A DNA stretch of 64,000 bases from Typhlomys cinereus (taxonomy: Eukaryota > Chordata > Mammalia > Rodentia > Platacanthomyidae), in assembly GCA_023101885.1 (NCBI GenBank), contig JALPQD010000827.1:1-64000 (forward strand). Direction: 5' to 3'. Numbering within the stretch: position 1 is the stretch's first letter; the number at the start of each line of letters is the position of its first letter. Of this stretch, positions 1-11,012 are shown piece by piece. The notes under the pieces are model-generated. The model did not search any database and was not told the origin of the DNA. It saw only the letters and a list, made by a program, of their open reading frames with translations. The translations under genes were made by a program, and so were the position numbers.

Positions 1-678
1 TCACATCCAGCCCAAAGATAAGCAAACCTTTTTTTTTATCACCTACTGATCCTTTCTACTATCAATTGCTGTAGATCAACTTCCTCATACAGCCACCCAA
101 AAACATACAACTCAGGGAGTACACCACTCCCTCACATATCACCAAGATAATAAATCGTAAAGTGCACTATCATACTAATATCACCCCCTGGTTACTCAGG
201 GACATTTGTGGAAGAGGGGGCAGTAAGAATGTAAGAGCACAAGAATGGGAGGAGTATGATATTCAAGATAATCCACACAAGTTAGGCCAAAGCAGTCATA
301 ATTGGACTTTGGATGCCCTATGCAATTTCCAACACACTATTGACCCCCACAAAGTCTAGCATTTCTAAAGGCACCAAGATCCTTGGAGGCAAGGGATTGA
401 CAGCCACAGTAGTGTTCCTATGCTTAAGGGAAACATGGGAAAGGTTTCAGGGAAATGCCACTGGGTCCTTGTACGTCATCGGAGAGGAGGGCTCAGAGGA
501 GAGCCTGGCATGTACATTAAAGGATTCTCTGGGGATTGGGGGGGAGGCATTGGGGATGGGGAGGGAAGGGTGAGGGGAGGGGGATCAGTGGGTCAGGGGG
601 AGGAGGAGGGAGGGAACCGGTGTACCTACCAAGTTTGTATAAGCGGAAATAATAATAAAAATGTAAAAAAAAAAAAAA
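1..678 (+). mobile_element. L1 deletion derivative: 5'UTR joined directly to 3'UTR
   Basis: Bases 1-196 match the 5'UTR of the full-length L1 copies (compare 26285-26490). From about 195 the text jumps to the L1 3'UTR (compare 31705-32180) and ends in a poly(A) run at 664-678. Both ORFs are missing. The joint falls on a 2-base overlap (CT), and there is no GT donor on the 5' side, so a deletion or template jump fits better than splicing. The left end lies outside the window. The G-rich tract at 530-620 is the usual 3'UTR polypurine stretch of this L1 lineage. Confidence 0.75.
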
Positions 679-680
679 GA

Positions 681-1885
681 AAAATTTCCTCAGGTGTGGT
701 ATTTTGCGATTCTTGCTCTGGTATTCCATGAATGTGTATGTAGGCTTCTTCAGGGTGTCCCACAACTCTTGAATATTCCTCTCAAGTATCTTTTTGCCTT
801 TAACAACCTCTTGCATTGATCTGGTTAATTCTACCACTTTGTCTTCAAGATCTGAAATTCTATTTTCTGCTTCTCTAGTTCTGCTGATAAGACTCTCTGT
901 TGAGTTTTGAGTTGAAGATAACTTGTCTTTTAGTTCAATTTGAAACTCTGCCTAGACTGTTTTAACTGCTCTCTGCCTTTTTTGTTTCTTGAACTGTTTT
1001 CTCAACTCCTTCAAGTGTCTGTTGTGTTCCTGTTCAAAGTAGTTGATGCAGTTGTTTAATTCCTCCTGGATTGCCTCTTTCATAGTATTGATCCTGGTAA
1101 TGATCATTCTTTAAAAGTCGTTCTCTTGGACCTGGCTTCTTAGCTATTTTCTGTAAATTTGTTCTGGTTGAAATCTATCATTATGGGGTTAATTCTTTTG
1201 GTGGGAGATTTGTCTTCTTGAGTTTTGTTTTCTCGTAGATCTGCACTTTGACTTGGGCATTGTTGTTGTCTCTTAAGATCTTTCAGTTGCTGTGTGCTTT
1301 TTAGTGAACTGATTTAGTTGGTATTACTACTCTTGGGCAGTTATTACTAGTGTTTGCCTTGGGTTGTGTAGGTGTGTCTGTTGTTATTTTTATTTCCTAG
1401 ATGAGGCTATTAGACCATTAGTACATCAATTGAGTCAGGTTTAGTAGACAGGGTGTGAATATTAGTATGTTAGTTCACTGTTTGATTTAGTACCTTGGTG
1501 ATATGTGAAGGTGAGTGGTATAATCCCTGAAGTTGTATGTGTTTGGGGGTTGCTATGTGTAAAAGTTAATCTACAGTCATTAATAATTGAAAGGAGCAGG
1601 ATGGTAAAAAAGAAGGTGTTTACTTATCCTTGGGGAGAAAGTGAAGAATCTCTCCCATGTGATAGTATGATTTTAGAGGACTTCAGATGTATGTCCTTTG
1701 TCCCCTAGAGCTTTGCTTGAGTTTCCTTTGGACTCTGTTGAATTCTAAGTAAAAGTGTGTCCTCCCTGGGAAGGAGACCTGGCAGTGAGGGTCCTGGGAA
1801 GGAGGACTGGGAGCGAGAGCTGGGCTGGGAATGAGGACCGAGAGTGAGGGTCCTGTCCCAGGCTGGCGGGAAGGGACAAAGGGGC
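681..1885 (-). mobile_element. L1 fragment: ORF1 N-terminal half and 5'UTR, inverted
   Basis: Read on the minus strand, 680-1200 encodes a frameshifted version of the L1 ORF1 coiled-coil region, the same text as 22230-22700. From about 1200 to 1885 it continues into 5'UTR sequence. The 1760-1870 part is a GA/GC-rich stretch with repeated 'gagggtcctg' blocks that looks like an L1 promoter monomer unlike those of the other copies. The 3' part of this element is not to its left within the window. The simplest reading is that the plus-strand L1 at 1-678 inserted into it. Confidence 0.65.
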
Positions 1886-2194
1886 AAAGTTTCTCTTTTG
1901 TTGCTTTGAATAATTACATATTCCTAGACAACTTCAAAGAACAAGGAAAGTCCTCCTATTTTTCAATAGCTTCCAACAGAGCTCACCCATTTCATATTGC
2001 ATACATCAAAATAATATATCAAATTATATATTCATAGAGCTGGCACTTACCCATTGTTCAATATGTATCTTCTTCAAAGCAGCTTATCAGTATTTGGTAG
2101 TTTTGATTTGGGAACCATTTATTTCCTGCATTAATGTGTATGTAGTATGCTTTTGTTTATTTCCTGTTCTTTGTTGCTACATCAAATGGAGATT

Positions 2195-2590
2195 TTGTTG
2201 TCTACATTAGTCAGTTCCACCTACCCCAAAATGATGAATCCCTGAAAGAAGCGCAGTTCATGAGGAAAGGTTGATTTTAGCTCATGGCTATGCAGTTTTT
2301 TGTCTGTAGCATCTGGTTCTATTTTTGTGCTGAAACATTGGTTGAACCATGATGGGTTAGAGTGTGATGAAGAAAAGCAGTCCAGTACATAGTAGATAAG
2401 AGACAAGGAGAGAGAGAGAGAGAAGCCTCTGAGCTAAGAAGATGTGTTGAAATAGTTACAAGCTCCAGGGATATCCTTTCAGACTGGTCCCACTTTCTAA
2501 AGTTTCATTGCTTCCTAGATAACATCATTGATAGGAAAAACACTTGGACACATGATCCTGTAGGAAAAAATCATATCCAAACTAAACTTT
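2195..2590 (-). repeat. ERVL-MaLR LTR relic
   Basis: The block has the typical order of a minus-strand mammalian-apparent LTR: a 'gatgaatccctgaaagaa' start, 'aggaaaggttgattttagctcatgg', a short AG run near 2410-2424, and an end resembling 'acacatgatcctgtagg'. The block at 32290-32715 has the same order, so they are two copies of one interspersed family. It is diverged and truncated, with no matching second LTR nearby. Confidence 0.6.
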
Positions 2591-3350
2591 GTAGATTTTG
2601 TATAAACTGTTTTGGCAGGGCTGCATTATTAATGGTGGTCCCACCTGTTGTGGACTTTGTGTCACTATTGATGTCATCACTCTGAGCAGTGTACAGACTT
2701 CACCACCCTGTTTCATGGTATAAGGGACTGGGCTCCATAATAAACTTGACTTGGTTTTTCAGTCTTTCCAAGATCCCCTCTTGACCCAGCCTAACTTAAT
2801 TCTGCTTATCCCACTCTGGTACCTATCAGGATTGCGAGATAAGCCTGCTGGTCACAGAACCCTGCACCAAAAGAAAATTTTCATGAGCAGTGCAGCTTCC
2901 AGGGTCTGCCGCACCTGGACTTACTCTGGGGCACCTCCCACACTCTCCAATTCATCCTCAACTATGGCTGTTTGTGCTTAATCATGGTGGTTCAGAGACA
3001 GGCATTCAACAGGCAATCACCTAAAAGAGCGTTGACATCATTTTGAACATAGTAAAGGAACTCCATGTCCTCCTGGCTATTGATTCAGTAGGGGTAGAAA
3101 TTGGAAAATGCATTTGATACATGCATAAAATTAAAGGATACAAATATGATATTAAAAAGCTTAATGCTATCAGGGAATTGTATCTAATGGATTAACAATA
3201 TTTTATGGACACCCATTGAAAAGTGTAGAGTTGTATGCTCTGGCTAGTGGTGATATGGTTTAATAGTCTCTTTATTAATTAATTTCCTAAGGTCACAACA
3301 GGCCAGGTGTGGTCACATACATCTGCAGTTGAAGAATCCATGGTAGGAGC
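2591..3350. other. Unassigned spacer with an LTR-like promoter/poly(A) pair
   Basis: No gene is visible. At 2719-2726 there is TATAAGGG, followed 13 bases after its end by AATAAA (2739-2744), an arrangement typical of retroviral LTRs. The surrounding 2620-2990 could be a diverged solo LTR on the plus strand. I see no clear ends or target duplication. 3000-3350 is AT-rich unique sequence. Confidence 0.3.
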
Positions 3351-3936
3351 TGAAAGACCCTAAGTCTTTCAGTCAGGAACGAGGGCACCGAGAGAAAGAC
3401 CAAGACCCTTCTCCTGCGATAGCATGAGGTTTTATTTAACGCGCCGGGCGACTCCAGCAACCTCTCACGCAGGAGAGACTGAAGCGGCCCTGAGCAGCTC
3501 GGGCAAGGGTTTATAAAGGGGTTTATGGTGAGGGTCTCATTGATGAGGAATTGTACAATCACTGGTCAGCAAGAGTCCAGGCCTCCGTGATTGCAGTCTA
3601 CCTGCTTAACTACAGGAAGTTTGCTCCGAATGGCAATTATGCTACTAACAGTATTTCTTGCAAGACTTGTTTTCCCTAGGGCTGGTCATCTTGAGGTTAT
3701 AGCTGTTTTCCCATCACCAAGGGTTACAGCTCCTTTTCCCATCACCAGGGGTTTCAGAGAGGGGAGGGAAGTGGCAAGGTGCATAGTTTTAGGCAATGGC
3801 TAGCAGTAGCTATGCTTGAATAGCTATGAGCAATAGCTAGCTATAGCTATGCCTGATCAGCTATGAGCAAATATCTACACTGTGGGCCTGGACTGGCCCG
3901 TTCTGTGAGTTTTCTTTTTAGGGCAAGTGTCTTTCA
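3351..3936 (-). repeat. 3' LTR of the class I ERV
   Basis: The 586-bp LTR has TGAAAGAC/GTCTTTCA inverted ends. Compared with the other LTR it has an extra block of about 21 bases near 3409-3430 (the AGACCAAGACCCTTCTCC area). The sequence near 3420-3440, reversed, contains a TTTAAATAAAA-like poly(A) region. A repetitive 'tagctatgcttgaatagctatgagcaa' tract lies at 3800-3870. The left flanking bases end in GAGC. Confidence 0.9.
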
Positions 3937-3952
3937 TTCCCTCCTCTTTTTT
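3937..3952 (-). other. Polypurine tract of the class I ERV
   Basis: Directly next to the left LTR the minus strand reads AAAAAAGAGGAGGGAA, the expected plus-strand primer. It fixes the orientation of the provirus as minus. Confidence 0.8.
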
Positions 3953-4609
3953 AGGCACACTCCAATCATGGAGTGGCAGTTACAGTTCTCATGGTAAATT
4001 TCTGGGAGGATTGGAGTCAGTTTTTCAGCAGGGGTGTTCCTTCCAGGCCATTCCAGCAGTGAGGGATGTCTCTTCGGAATTCCAAAGACCTTGAGAGACC
4101 CATCCCAGCATAGCTGCTCTAATCCTGCCTCACTTTCCCATAAACCTATTTGAGGACTCGGACCACTCTAAGGATAAAGGTCAATGACTCACTCTAACTG
4201 CTTCTGCTGAATAGGGATGGTGGAGATGAGAGTGGCCTGATGCCCTCATCTAAGTCCTCATCTATGAGATGCTGGGATGGTCTAGGTCTTTGATAGATGG
4301 CTTTATTACTTCAAGGTCATCTAAAAGAGACAAAACAGATAACTTAAGCCTACAAGATAAACATTTAACTGGGAAGGCACATGGGATAAACCAAATAAGC
4401 TCATCATGTTGTAAGGTATAAGAGCCAGAAGCTAATCTATACTGGAGCCCCCCCTTTTTCTTTTTTTCTGGCAGCTGTGAGTCTCCAAGGTCACATTCTA
4501 AAGGAGTGTAAAAGAACATATGCCTTTGCATGGAAAGTTTACAGATCCCTGAGCATTATCTTAGGCCCCTTCCTCTGATTTAATGAAAAGCCAGCTTTGG
4601 CTTGATAAT
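3953..4609 (-). other. ERV 3' interior, unassigned
   Basis: This lies between the purine tract and the MaLR-like patch, where an intact provirus would have env. No envelope motif is recognisable in any minus-strand frame, and the longest open stretch is about 89 codons (4262-4531). It may be decayed env or leader-derived sequence. I cannot decide. Confidence 0.3.
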
Positions 4610-4830
4610 AGAGTCATTACCTTAACACCTGGAGTTTTCTGTTTTCTGATTTAACTCCTTAAGTTTGTCATTGTATTTTTCCTCTGTCAAGCACTGAATT
4701 TAACTTTAGGCAACCTTTTAGGACAAGGGGCAAAACTTTATTAAACTTTTCACCAACCTATGTCTCTGGCTTTAACTCTACAGCATAAAATGTCTTTCTT
4801 GGGTGCCATAGGCCAGAGCTGCAGCCTCGA
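4610..4830 (-). repeat. MaLR-internal-like patch inside the ERV
   Basis: Two runs resemble the MaLR at 59176-61368. 4650-4765 parallels 60460-60700 (for example 'ttaagtttgtcattgtat' against 'ttaagtttgccattgtaa', and the 'aggcaa...gggcaaaact' motif). 4766-4825 parallels 60009-60060 ('ggctttaactctacagca'). Orientation is the same, but the order of the two runs differs from the intact MaLR, which implies rearrangement. Confidence 0.5.
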
Positions 4831-4889
4831 ACCAAGGTTCCCTGGATCAGGTGCGGCAAGGAGTCAGCAGAATGGAGAACAAAAACGAC

Positions 4890-6240
4890 TCTCTTGGCTT
4901 AGTGAATCTGGACCCATTTACTGAAACTTCTGTGACAGCTTTTATGCAGAAAATTTTGGGGTAAAGATTGTTGCACTACAAATAGACATATATGTGCTTC
5001 AGTTACAAATATAATAACCAATGACTCAAATGTCAAGCACCATGGGACAGCTGAAGATAAAGATCTAAGCATTGTGAAACACTATATATAGATTATATCT
5101 ATAAAATTTACAATACCCCTAGAGCATACAAAAAGGCAGCATTTCCATTCTTGCTTTAGTGGTATGGTCTTCTCTAAACATTTTATTTGCATTAGTTTCC
5201 ACCAACTGCACTTAGTGCACAGACTATGAAAAAGGTTCTCAGCTTCACCTTCAGGAAGGACATTTTTTTCAAGAACCTAACCCATTGCTTGAAGGTAGAG
5301 GCACTTAATAGAAACATTCTCTCAGTATTTCCAAATCTAGCCAGTCTATAATGCTCCACCAGATAGCCAAGAGGCTGAGCCCACATAGTTGTAACAGAGA
5401 CTGCATTTTATAAAAATATACAGAGAAAGATTGAGTTCCTTTTGATTTCAGTAAGGAACATATTTTACAATTAACTATATGTGTCCCCAACATTTTATAA
5501 GTCCCAGCATGAGCTTAAGCAATATAATTATTAAAAAAAATTCCTCCTATGATAGCATCCTTTTATTTCTCTGCTTTGTGCTTCAATCCAGAATTTTGCT
5601 TGGATTTTAGGCATAGCATCTTTAACATTCTTGCTTGCAAGTCCTAGATAATGATCTATCTGCGCCTGATGTTGCTCATAAATAACAGGAATACTGATGA
5701 GTGAAATCAGCTAAAGTCAGTGTGTCAGACTATTGAACAAGGCACCAACATAGGTAAACACCCACATCAACACTGGGAACTTCAGAGAATCAACTAAATC
5801 ATCAACTAAGAAAAGGCACCTGAGTTCTTTTATGGTGCAGTTCACATGACTGAGAGCAGAATTGCTGTACTTCGAATCAATTCCTCGGATATAGCAACAT
5901 CAGATTCCAAATATGCCCTGAATGGGTGGCCTTCATCTGATTTCTGGATTGCTTGGATCACACCCTTATATACTCTAAAACTGAAGTCACGGAGAGCAGG
6001 GCCAAGGCAATGTAGGCCATCACACTCACGATCCTAAATACTCTCAAGGAAAGCAGCAGGAACAAGTTAGTGCCAAACACCATTCCAGTTTTTTTAATAT
6101 CTCTAGTAGAGGAGGTCAACAACCGAAGAGCCCGAGCCTCTGCACCTGGGCTCAACTGGGGTGGAGGGGGGCAAGGCAGGGGCAGATGGGGTCCAGGTGG
6201 GTTTGTCTGGGGGCTCACGCCAGTGGGGGCAAAACATAAA
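4890..6240 (-). pseudogene. RTN4: RTN4 (reticulon-4/Nogo) processed sequence inside the ERV
   Basis: Reticulon-4 is an ER membrane protein with a C-terminal reticulon-homology domain of two long hydrophobic hairpins. On the minus strand from about 6123 the text reads as that domain: after a stop where the usual LYWRD Trp would be, [14 protein letters not shown] and [13 protein letters not shown] are clear. Frameshifts follow, then recognisable later parts (YLGLASKNVKDAM near 5620) and an RTN4-like 3'UTR down to about 4900. Upstream (6123-6225) is a proline-rich, GC-rich tail matching the end of RTN4 exon 1. It is fused directly to the homology domain without the long Nogo-A exon, as in the RTN4-B splice form. 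The sequence is therefore mRNA-derived. No poly(A) tail is visible at its 3' end. Stops and frameshifts make it non-coding. Confidence 0.88.
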
Positions 6241-6699
6241 TTACCTAGGCAAGAATGCTTAGCACCTGTCCATGGGCGTTACTGTGACATACCAAGAAAT
6301 TCCTAGCACCTGCCCATGGGGTTACTGTGACCTTCCCAGGGAACAGGCTTTGGGCCTGAACTGGGAAGAAACACCAAGACCTGACAATTTTTATATTTTT
6401 TTCATTTCTCTTAAATAAAGCCATGTCTTTTCTCCAGAAAATGTTTTCTTGAAATAATATCTTATCAGGTTGGGACCTTATCCACCAGAATGGTTGGATA
6501 AGGATGTGGCATTTAGGGTCTTTAAACTGCAGACTTTTTTTACATGCTATCTGGCATTTTCTGTAATCCATGATTTTCCTTTTAACATCTTTGGTGTGTC
6601 TAAAACCAGAACCACGTGGATGACTTTATAACAGTGCTAAAATATTTTATTCTATTAAGCCTAAACCTAGAATATTCAGGCATTCAGGCATGTAAACAA
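6241..6699 (-). other. ERV interior of mixed origin, with a short MaLR match
   Basis: A run at 6610-6637 ('ctaaaaccagaaccacgtgg' and on through 'atgacttt') is identical to 60151-60178 in the intact MaLR, in the same orientation. The rest of the stretch is unassigned. One minus-strand frame is open for 108 codons (6245-6571), but the product resembles nothing I recognise. Confidence 0.45.
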
Positions 6700-8600
6700 A
6701 GGAATGCCTAAAAAAAATTACTATTAAGCATATAAGGAATCTCAGTAATTACTTTATGAGTGACTAATGAACGTGTCATTTTCCTGATCTTAAACATTTT
6801 AGTAAAATCAAAAGTTGACAAAAGCCTAGGAAGGAAGTTGAGCACTAGAATTTTGTGCTCCCTTGTCCATTAACATAGAAACAAAGAGGCTTCCCATTTG
6901 CCTGTTAAATCCAAGGTTCTCATGAGATGCTCAACCTGGCATTTTTGGGCTTTCCTTTGCTGGATATCAGTAGCAAACACCTTTTCCCATCGGAGGGAAG
7001 CTAGGAGCTTTAGGCCATTTCATTGGTCCCTGGCAGAGTGCTTGACCCCTGGGCCCTGGGGTTCAGGGGCAATCTTCCTCTAGTGGAGATTCCCATAGTT
7101 GGGACATAGGCCACATGAAAGCTTCCTGTGCTTACAACCATCTCAAAGTGCCCAGTCTGGTCATATTTATAGCATCTTTCCATCTTTCTCCTGTCAGAAG
7201 GGGTCCTTCGTTGGTCTGCTTGGGCATGCCTGGTGGTATTCTACCTATCCCCTTAGGCAAATGTCAAGTGTTGATTTGTTTGTTTCCTGTTTTTTTTATT
7301 AAGTCTTAGGTCACCTGTCCTATTTTAAAGTCCTTAAAATGGTCTAAAAATAAGTTTAAAGGGGTTGTCTGCATCTGTCCCATTTCATCCATCAGTGGGG
7401 TCACAGAAAAAAAGAAAGACAAACAGAAACAAAAGATTCTGCCTCCAAGACAGAAATGAAAGCTTCCTGATGGCGGACTATTTAATCATAGTGTGCCAAC
7501 CTCTCCCTTATATAAGGATGCTCTCCTCCAGATGGGGCCTATTTCCCCCTAACAGATAAGGACCCTGTTGTCCTCCACATGGGAGTTTGACTGATGTGGA
7601 AGCTAGATGAAATTCCTGTTTTCCTTAGTCTTGAGGGCATTGGGAGGCAAAGCTCTTCCTGAGTTACTAGCTGATACTTTTGGTACAGCTTTATAGTCTC
7701 TTAACTTTCTGTCATTTGTTGTCTAGTTGGATGGTATCATAACTTAAAGATCTTCCTGGGATCATCTCTTGTCTAAGATGTATACAGGGCATGTCTGAGA
7801 ATATGCTACAACTTGACTCTCTTTTAGATTGGTAGAACTAAGCATTCACAATTTCTAGATAGTCCCTGGACAGGAAGAGGAAATCTCTCTTTTGGCTTCA
7901 ATTAGTGGACCTGGACTTAAGGAAAGGATGCATGGCTTAGCAGAGTTCTGCCAATCACTATATACACAGTGTTTTCAGCAAAGAACATCCACTGACACTG
8001 CCCGTGGTGTGGTCGGGGGAGACTAGCGCTCCACCCGACGCCACCAGAGCCCCACCTGATGACACTAAAAGGGGAGAGTCCATGGTCCACAGTGCCTGAA
8101 GCTTCCTGTATTCCCTATGCTATTTAAACAGCATAATCATTGTCTCAGACTTGAAGCACTTTCCTTCAGGGCAAACATTTCTAGGAATTCCCTTCCATTG
8201 ATTGACTAATAAGAGCTAAAGTCCCATTGATCCCCACTGTACTACATAGACAAAGAGCTAGAGTCACATTGATTCCCCACCGCGACACAGACAGACAAAG
8301 GTTGGGAATCCCTCCACAGAGATCATTCAAGTACCAGTCTGGCCACACTCTTTGCAGAGTCATGGGTGATAACTTGGCCATAGTGGGTTCAGCAGTTTCG
8401 TGACTTGCGATCAGATTCTAATCTGATCCCACCCTAGACCGTATGTTATCACCATGGAAACGCAGAACTGGCCCAATCGAATCCCGTGGCTTTAAGAGAT
8501 CTTAGGGATCTCGCCATGGGACTACAAACTTGAGCCAGAGGTGTTACAGGTTTCCCACCTCAGGCCGACACTCACTCACACATTCATACAGAGGTTAAAA
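6700..8600 (-). pseudogene. gag (and possibly start of protease) relic of the class I ERV
   Basis: On the minus strand at 7139-7174 the frame reads CYKYDQTGHFE, a nucleocapsid zinc-knuckle with its second Cys replaced by Tyr. The following frame contains LPLNPRAQGSSTLPG (about 7030-7075), typical of the end of nucleocapsid just before protease. Upstream, 7200-8600 should be capsid and matrix, but it is broken by many stops. Nucleocapsid normally packages genomic RNA. This copy cannot encode it. Assignment rests on the knuckle, its position and the surrounding LTR architecture. Confidence 0.55.
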
Positions 8601-10430
8601 CATTCCCTCCCCCATTTTGCAGGTGTCCTTTTCCTCCCACTCCAGGAGGCCTGCTCCAAAAGGTGAGCAGAGGTTGGTTTAGCAGAGTCTCTTTTACCGT
8701 GAAGTCCAAGATTTAGAGAAACCCTCTAGCTGGCCTTGAGTCCATTCCAAGCTGCAGCTAGGCTGCATCTGTTGGGCGGGCCTCAGCTTCTCCTGCTGGC
8801 CACTCCCTGGGGGCAGGGAGGGCCCTGGTCTCAGACTTCTCTAGTTTTCACTCAGGACCCCATGGATAAGCTTCTTGCTGTCCTTAAGAAGTTGGGATTT
8901 TAGGAGTAACCAAATTTCTGCTTAAAACAGACAATTGAAATACATTTGAATACATGAAACTTAATTCTTAGTTTCTAATTTTTGAACTCAATGTCTTTTC
9001 TTTTAAAGTATGGAAGAAGCATAACATACAATACTTTCTTTAACCATCATCTCTAATTTTCAGTCTCTCATAAATCTAACATCCCACAAACCTTCACAAC
9101 ATACTTTAACGTTCTTTTTAAGTAACCATAACCCTCCTGCACATACTTTAACCTTCTAAGTAACTTATCTTATTTCATAAACCTTTTTTTAACCTTTAAT
9201 ACATCTAAGTACCATACATATTTTTTCCTACTCGATGGTTTCCTGTTGCTTTCACGTTAGTTATCCTATAAGAACTGTCCTTTAAAAGAGGCAGTAGACC
9301 TCATCTTAAAAATCATTATATCCGAATTAAGTTTACAAGATTGTAGCAGAACACAGAAGTACACCTGGGAACAGGGAATTAGAAAGCAGATTTGTCCCCA
9401 AGAAAGGGAACTCATACATACCAGGAGAATGAAGAAATTCCAATGAATTTCTCAGAAATCAGTTTTCCTTTCTGGCTGCTAGATATGTTGGTATTACTCA
9501 TGGGAAAACAAACTTCTAAGGGAACTACAAAAGTGATGTTATAAGATCCTAGGTAAAAACACAATACCACTTTTGGTGAAGTTTCATAAAAATCAAGATA
9601 AAACAAGTATTTTGGTCAGTACATACTCAGGCCTTTTAACATTATCAAAATGATCTATTCCTAAGTGTGCATGTGCATTTAAATTGAGCATGCCAAATAG
9701 TAAACAGTCAAAAACCAAAATGTGATCATAAGGCAATGAAATTTATAGTGGCCACTGCTTGTTATTTTGAAACATAAAACCCACATATTATAAGAAATCC
9801 AGGTAACCAAACAAGTCAGAACATGTTAAGTAACTCATTATCATCACAGGCAAAACACAATGAACAACAGTTTTTCTGGTCCATTCACTGCAGGGGGCAG
9901 AGGCTCCTGACATTTTTAAAACACACATCTACTAACTTAGAAAGTGGACCATTTATCAGAACAGAGGTGGTAAATTTTTCCCCCTTTTTTTTTCTACCTT
10001 AACACTCAGATTTTGGGTTCTTTTCCTAACATCCTTTCAGTGCCTCAAGACAAGATAGACAAGACACAAATACTGCAGACTGCAGATCAAACTACAGACA
10101 GCAGATTCAGACAAACTACAGATAGCAGATTCAGATAAACTCAGGTGGGAAGCAGACATTTCTGTCCTTTTCCCTACAGATTGAGGACACTCCTGTCCTC
10201 CACTGACAGTCCAGAGCGTCCTCGGGACTCTCACAGTCTCTGTGATATGACACGTCTGTCTCACAGTTTTTGACTACCCCAAACCTAGTACTCGTACAAG
10301 GAAACAAAACAGACACAGTCTTATACCAAACACAAACAGACATAGACTCAGACAAAGCACAAGTAAACACAGACAGGAGCGCTCATGTACCTCCAAGGCC
10401 AGTGTTGGGACAGTCTCTCAGGGGTTTCGT
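8601..10430 (-). other. ERV leader / 5' interior
   Basis: This lies between the primer site and the gag relic. It is long for a retroviral leader (about 1.8 kb), AT-rich at 8900-9900, with no recognisable coding sequence. The 10060-10140 part contains a small imperfect direct repeat ('cagacagcagattcagacaaactacagatagcagattcag'-like units of about 24 bases). Confidence 0.5.
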
Positions 10431-10448
10431 ATCCCAGATGAACCCCCA
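10431..10448 (-). other. Primer-binding site, tRNA-Pro-like
   Basis: The minus strand reads TGGGGGTTCATCTGGGAT, three bases inside the right LTR. It matches the tRNA-Pro primer site of gammaretroviruses (TGGGGGCTCGTCCGGGAT) at 15 of 18 positions. The differences are all C-to-T or G-to-A, as expected from CpG and general decay. Confidence 0.85.
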
Positions 10449-10451
10449 AAA

Positions 10452-11012
10452 TGAAAGACCCAAAGTCTTTCAGTCAGGAATGAGGCCACCGAGAGAAAGC
10501 ATGAGGTTTTATTTAACGACGCACCGGGTGGCTCCAGCAACCTCTCACGCAGGAGAGACTGAAGCAGCCCCGAGTAGCTCAGGCAAGGGGTTTATAAAGA
10601 GGTTTATGGTGGGGGTCTCATTGATGAGGAATTGAATCACTGGTCAGCAAGAGTCCAGGCCTCCGTGATTACAGTCTACCTGCTTGACCACAGGAAGTTT
10701 GCTCCGAATGGCAATTATGCTATTAACAGTATTTCTTGCAAGACTTGTTTTCCCTAGGGCTGGTCATCTTGAGGTTATAGCTGTTTTCCCATCACCAAGG
10801 GTTACAGCTCCTTTTCCCATCACCAGGGGTTTCAGGGGGGAGGGAAGTGGCAAGGTGCATAGTTTTAGGCAATGGCTAGCAGTAGCTATGCTTGAATAGC
10901 TATGAGCAATAGCTAGCTATAGCTATGCCTGATCAGCTATGAGCAAATATCTACACTGTGGGCCTGGACTGGCCCGTTCTGTGAATTTGCTTTTTAGGGC
11001 AAGGGTCTTTCA
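10452..11012 (-). repeat. 5' LTR of the class I ERV
   Basis: The 561-bp partner of the LTR at 3351-3936 has the same TGAAAGAC/GTCTTTCA ends and is followed by GAGC. It lacks the block of about 21 bases present in the other LTR and a 3-base 'tac'. As the promoter LTR it should start transcription leftward. Confidence 0.9.

Larger units (their letters stand above)
3351..11012 (-). mobile_element. Class I (gammaretrovirus-like) ERV carrying host RTN4 sequence
   Basis: Two near-identical LTRs (3351-3936 and 10452-11012) start TGAAAGAC and end GTCTTTCA, and GAGC flanks both sides (4-bp duplication). The purine tract lies beside the left LTR and the primer-binding site beside the right one, so the element is read right to left. 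In that direction it holds a leader (10430 to about 8900), gag remains (about 8600-6700), a stretch of mixed origin, an RTN4 mRNA-derived segment and a last unassigned 650 bases. I find no recognisable reverse transcriptase, integrase or envelope, so the copy is defective and probably belonged to a non-autonomous family. By eye the LTRs differ by about 20 substitutions plus small indels. Confidence 0.85.

Noticed and set aside
180..220. Spliced L1 RNA retrocopy
   Set aside because: The donor side has no GT at the joint when compared with intact copies; a microhomology joint fits better.
1..1885. Twin-priming 5' inversion of one L1
   Set aside because: Twin priming places the inverted piece before the 3' end. 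Here the inverted ORF1 follows the poly(A) tail.
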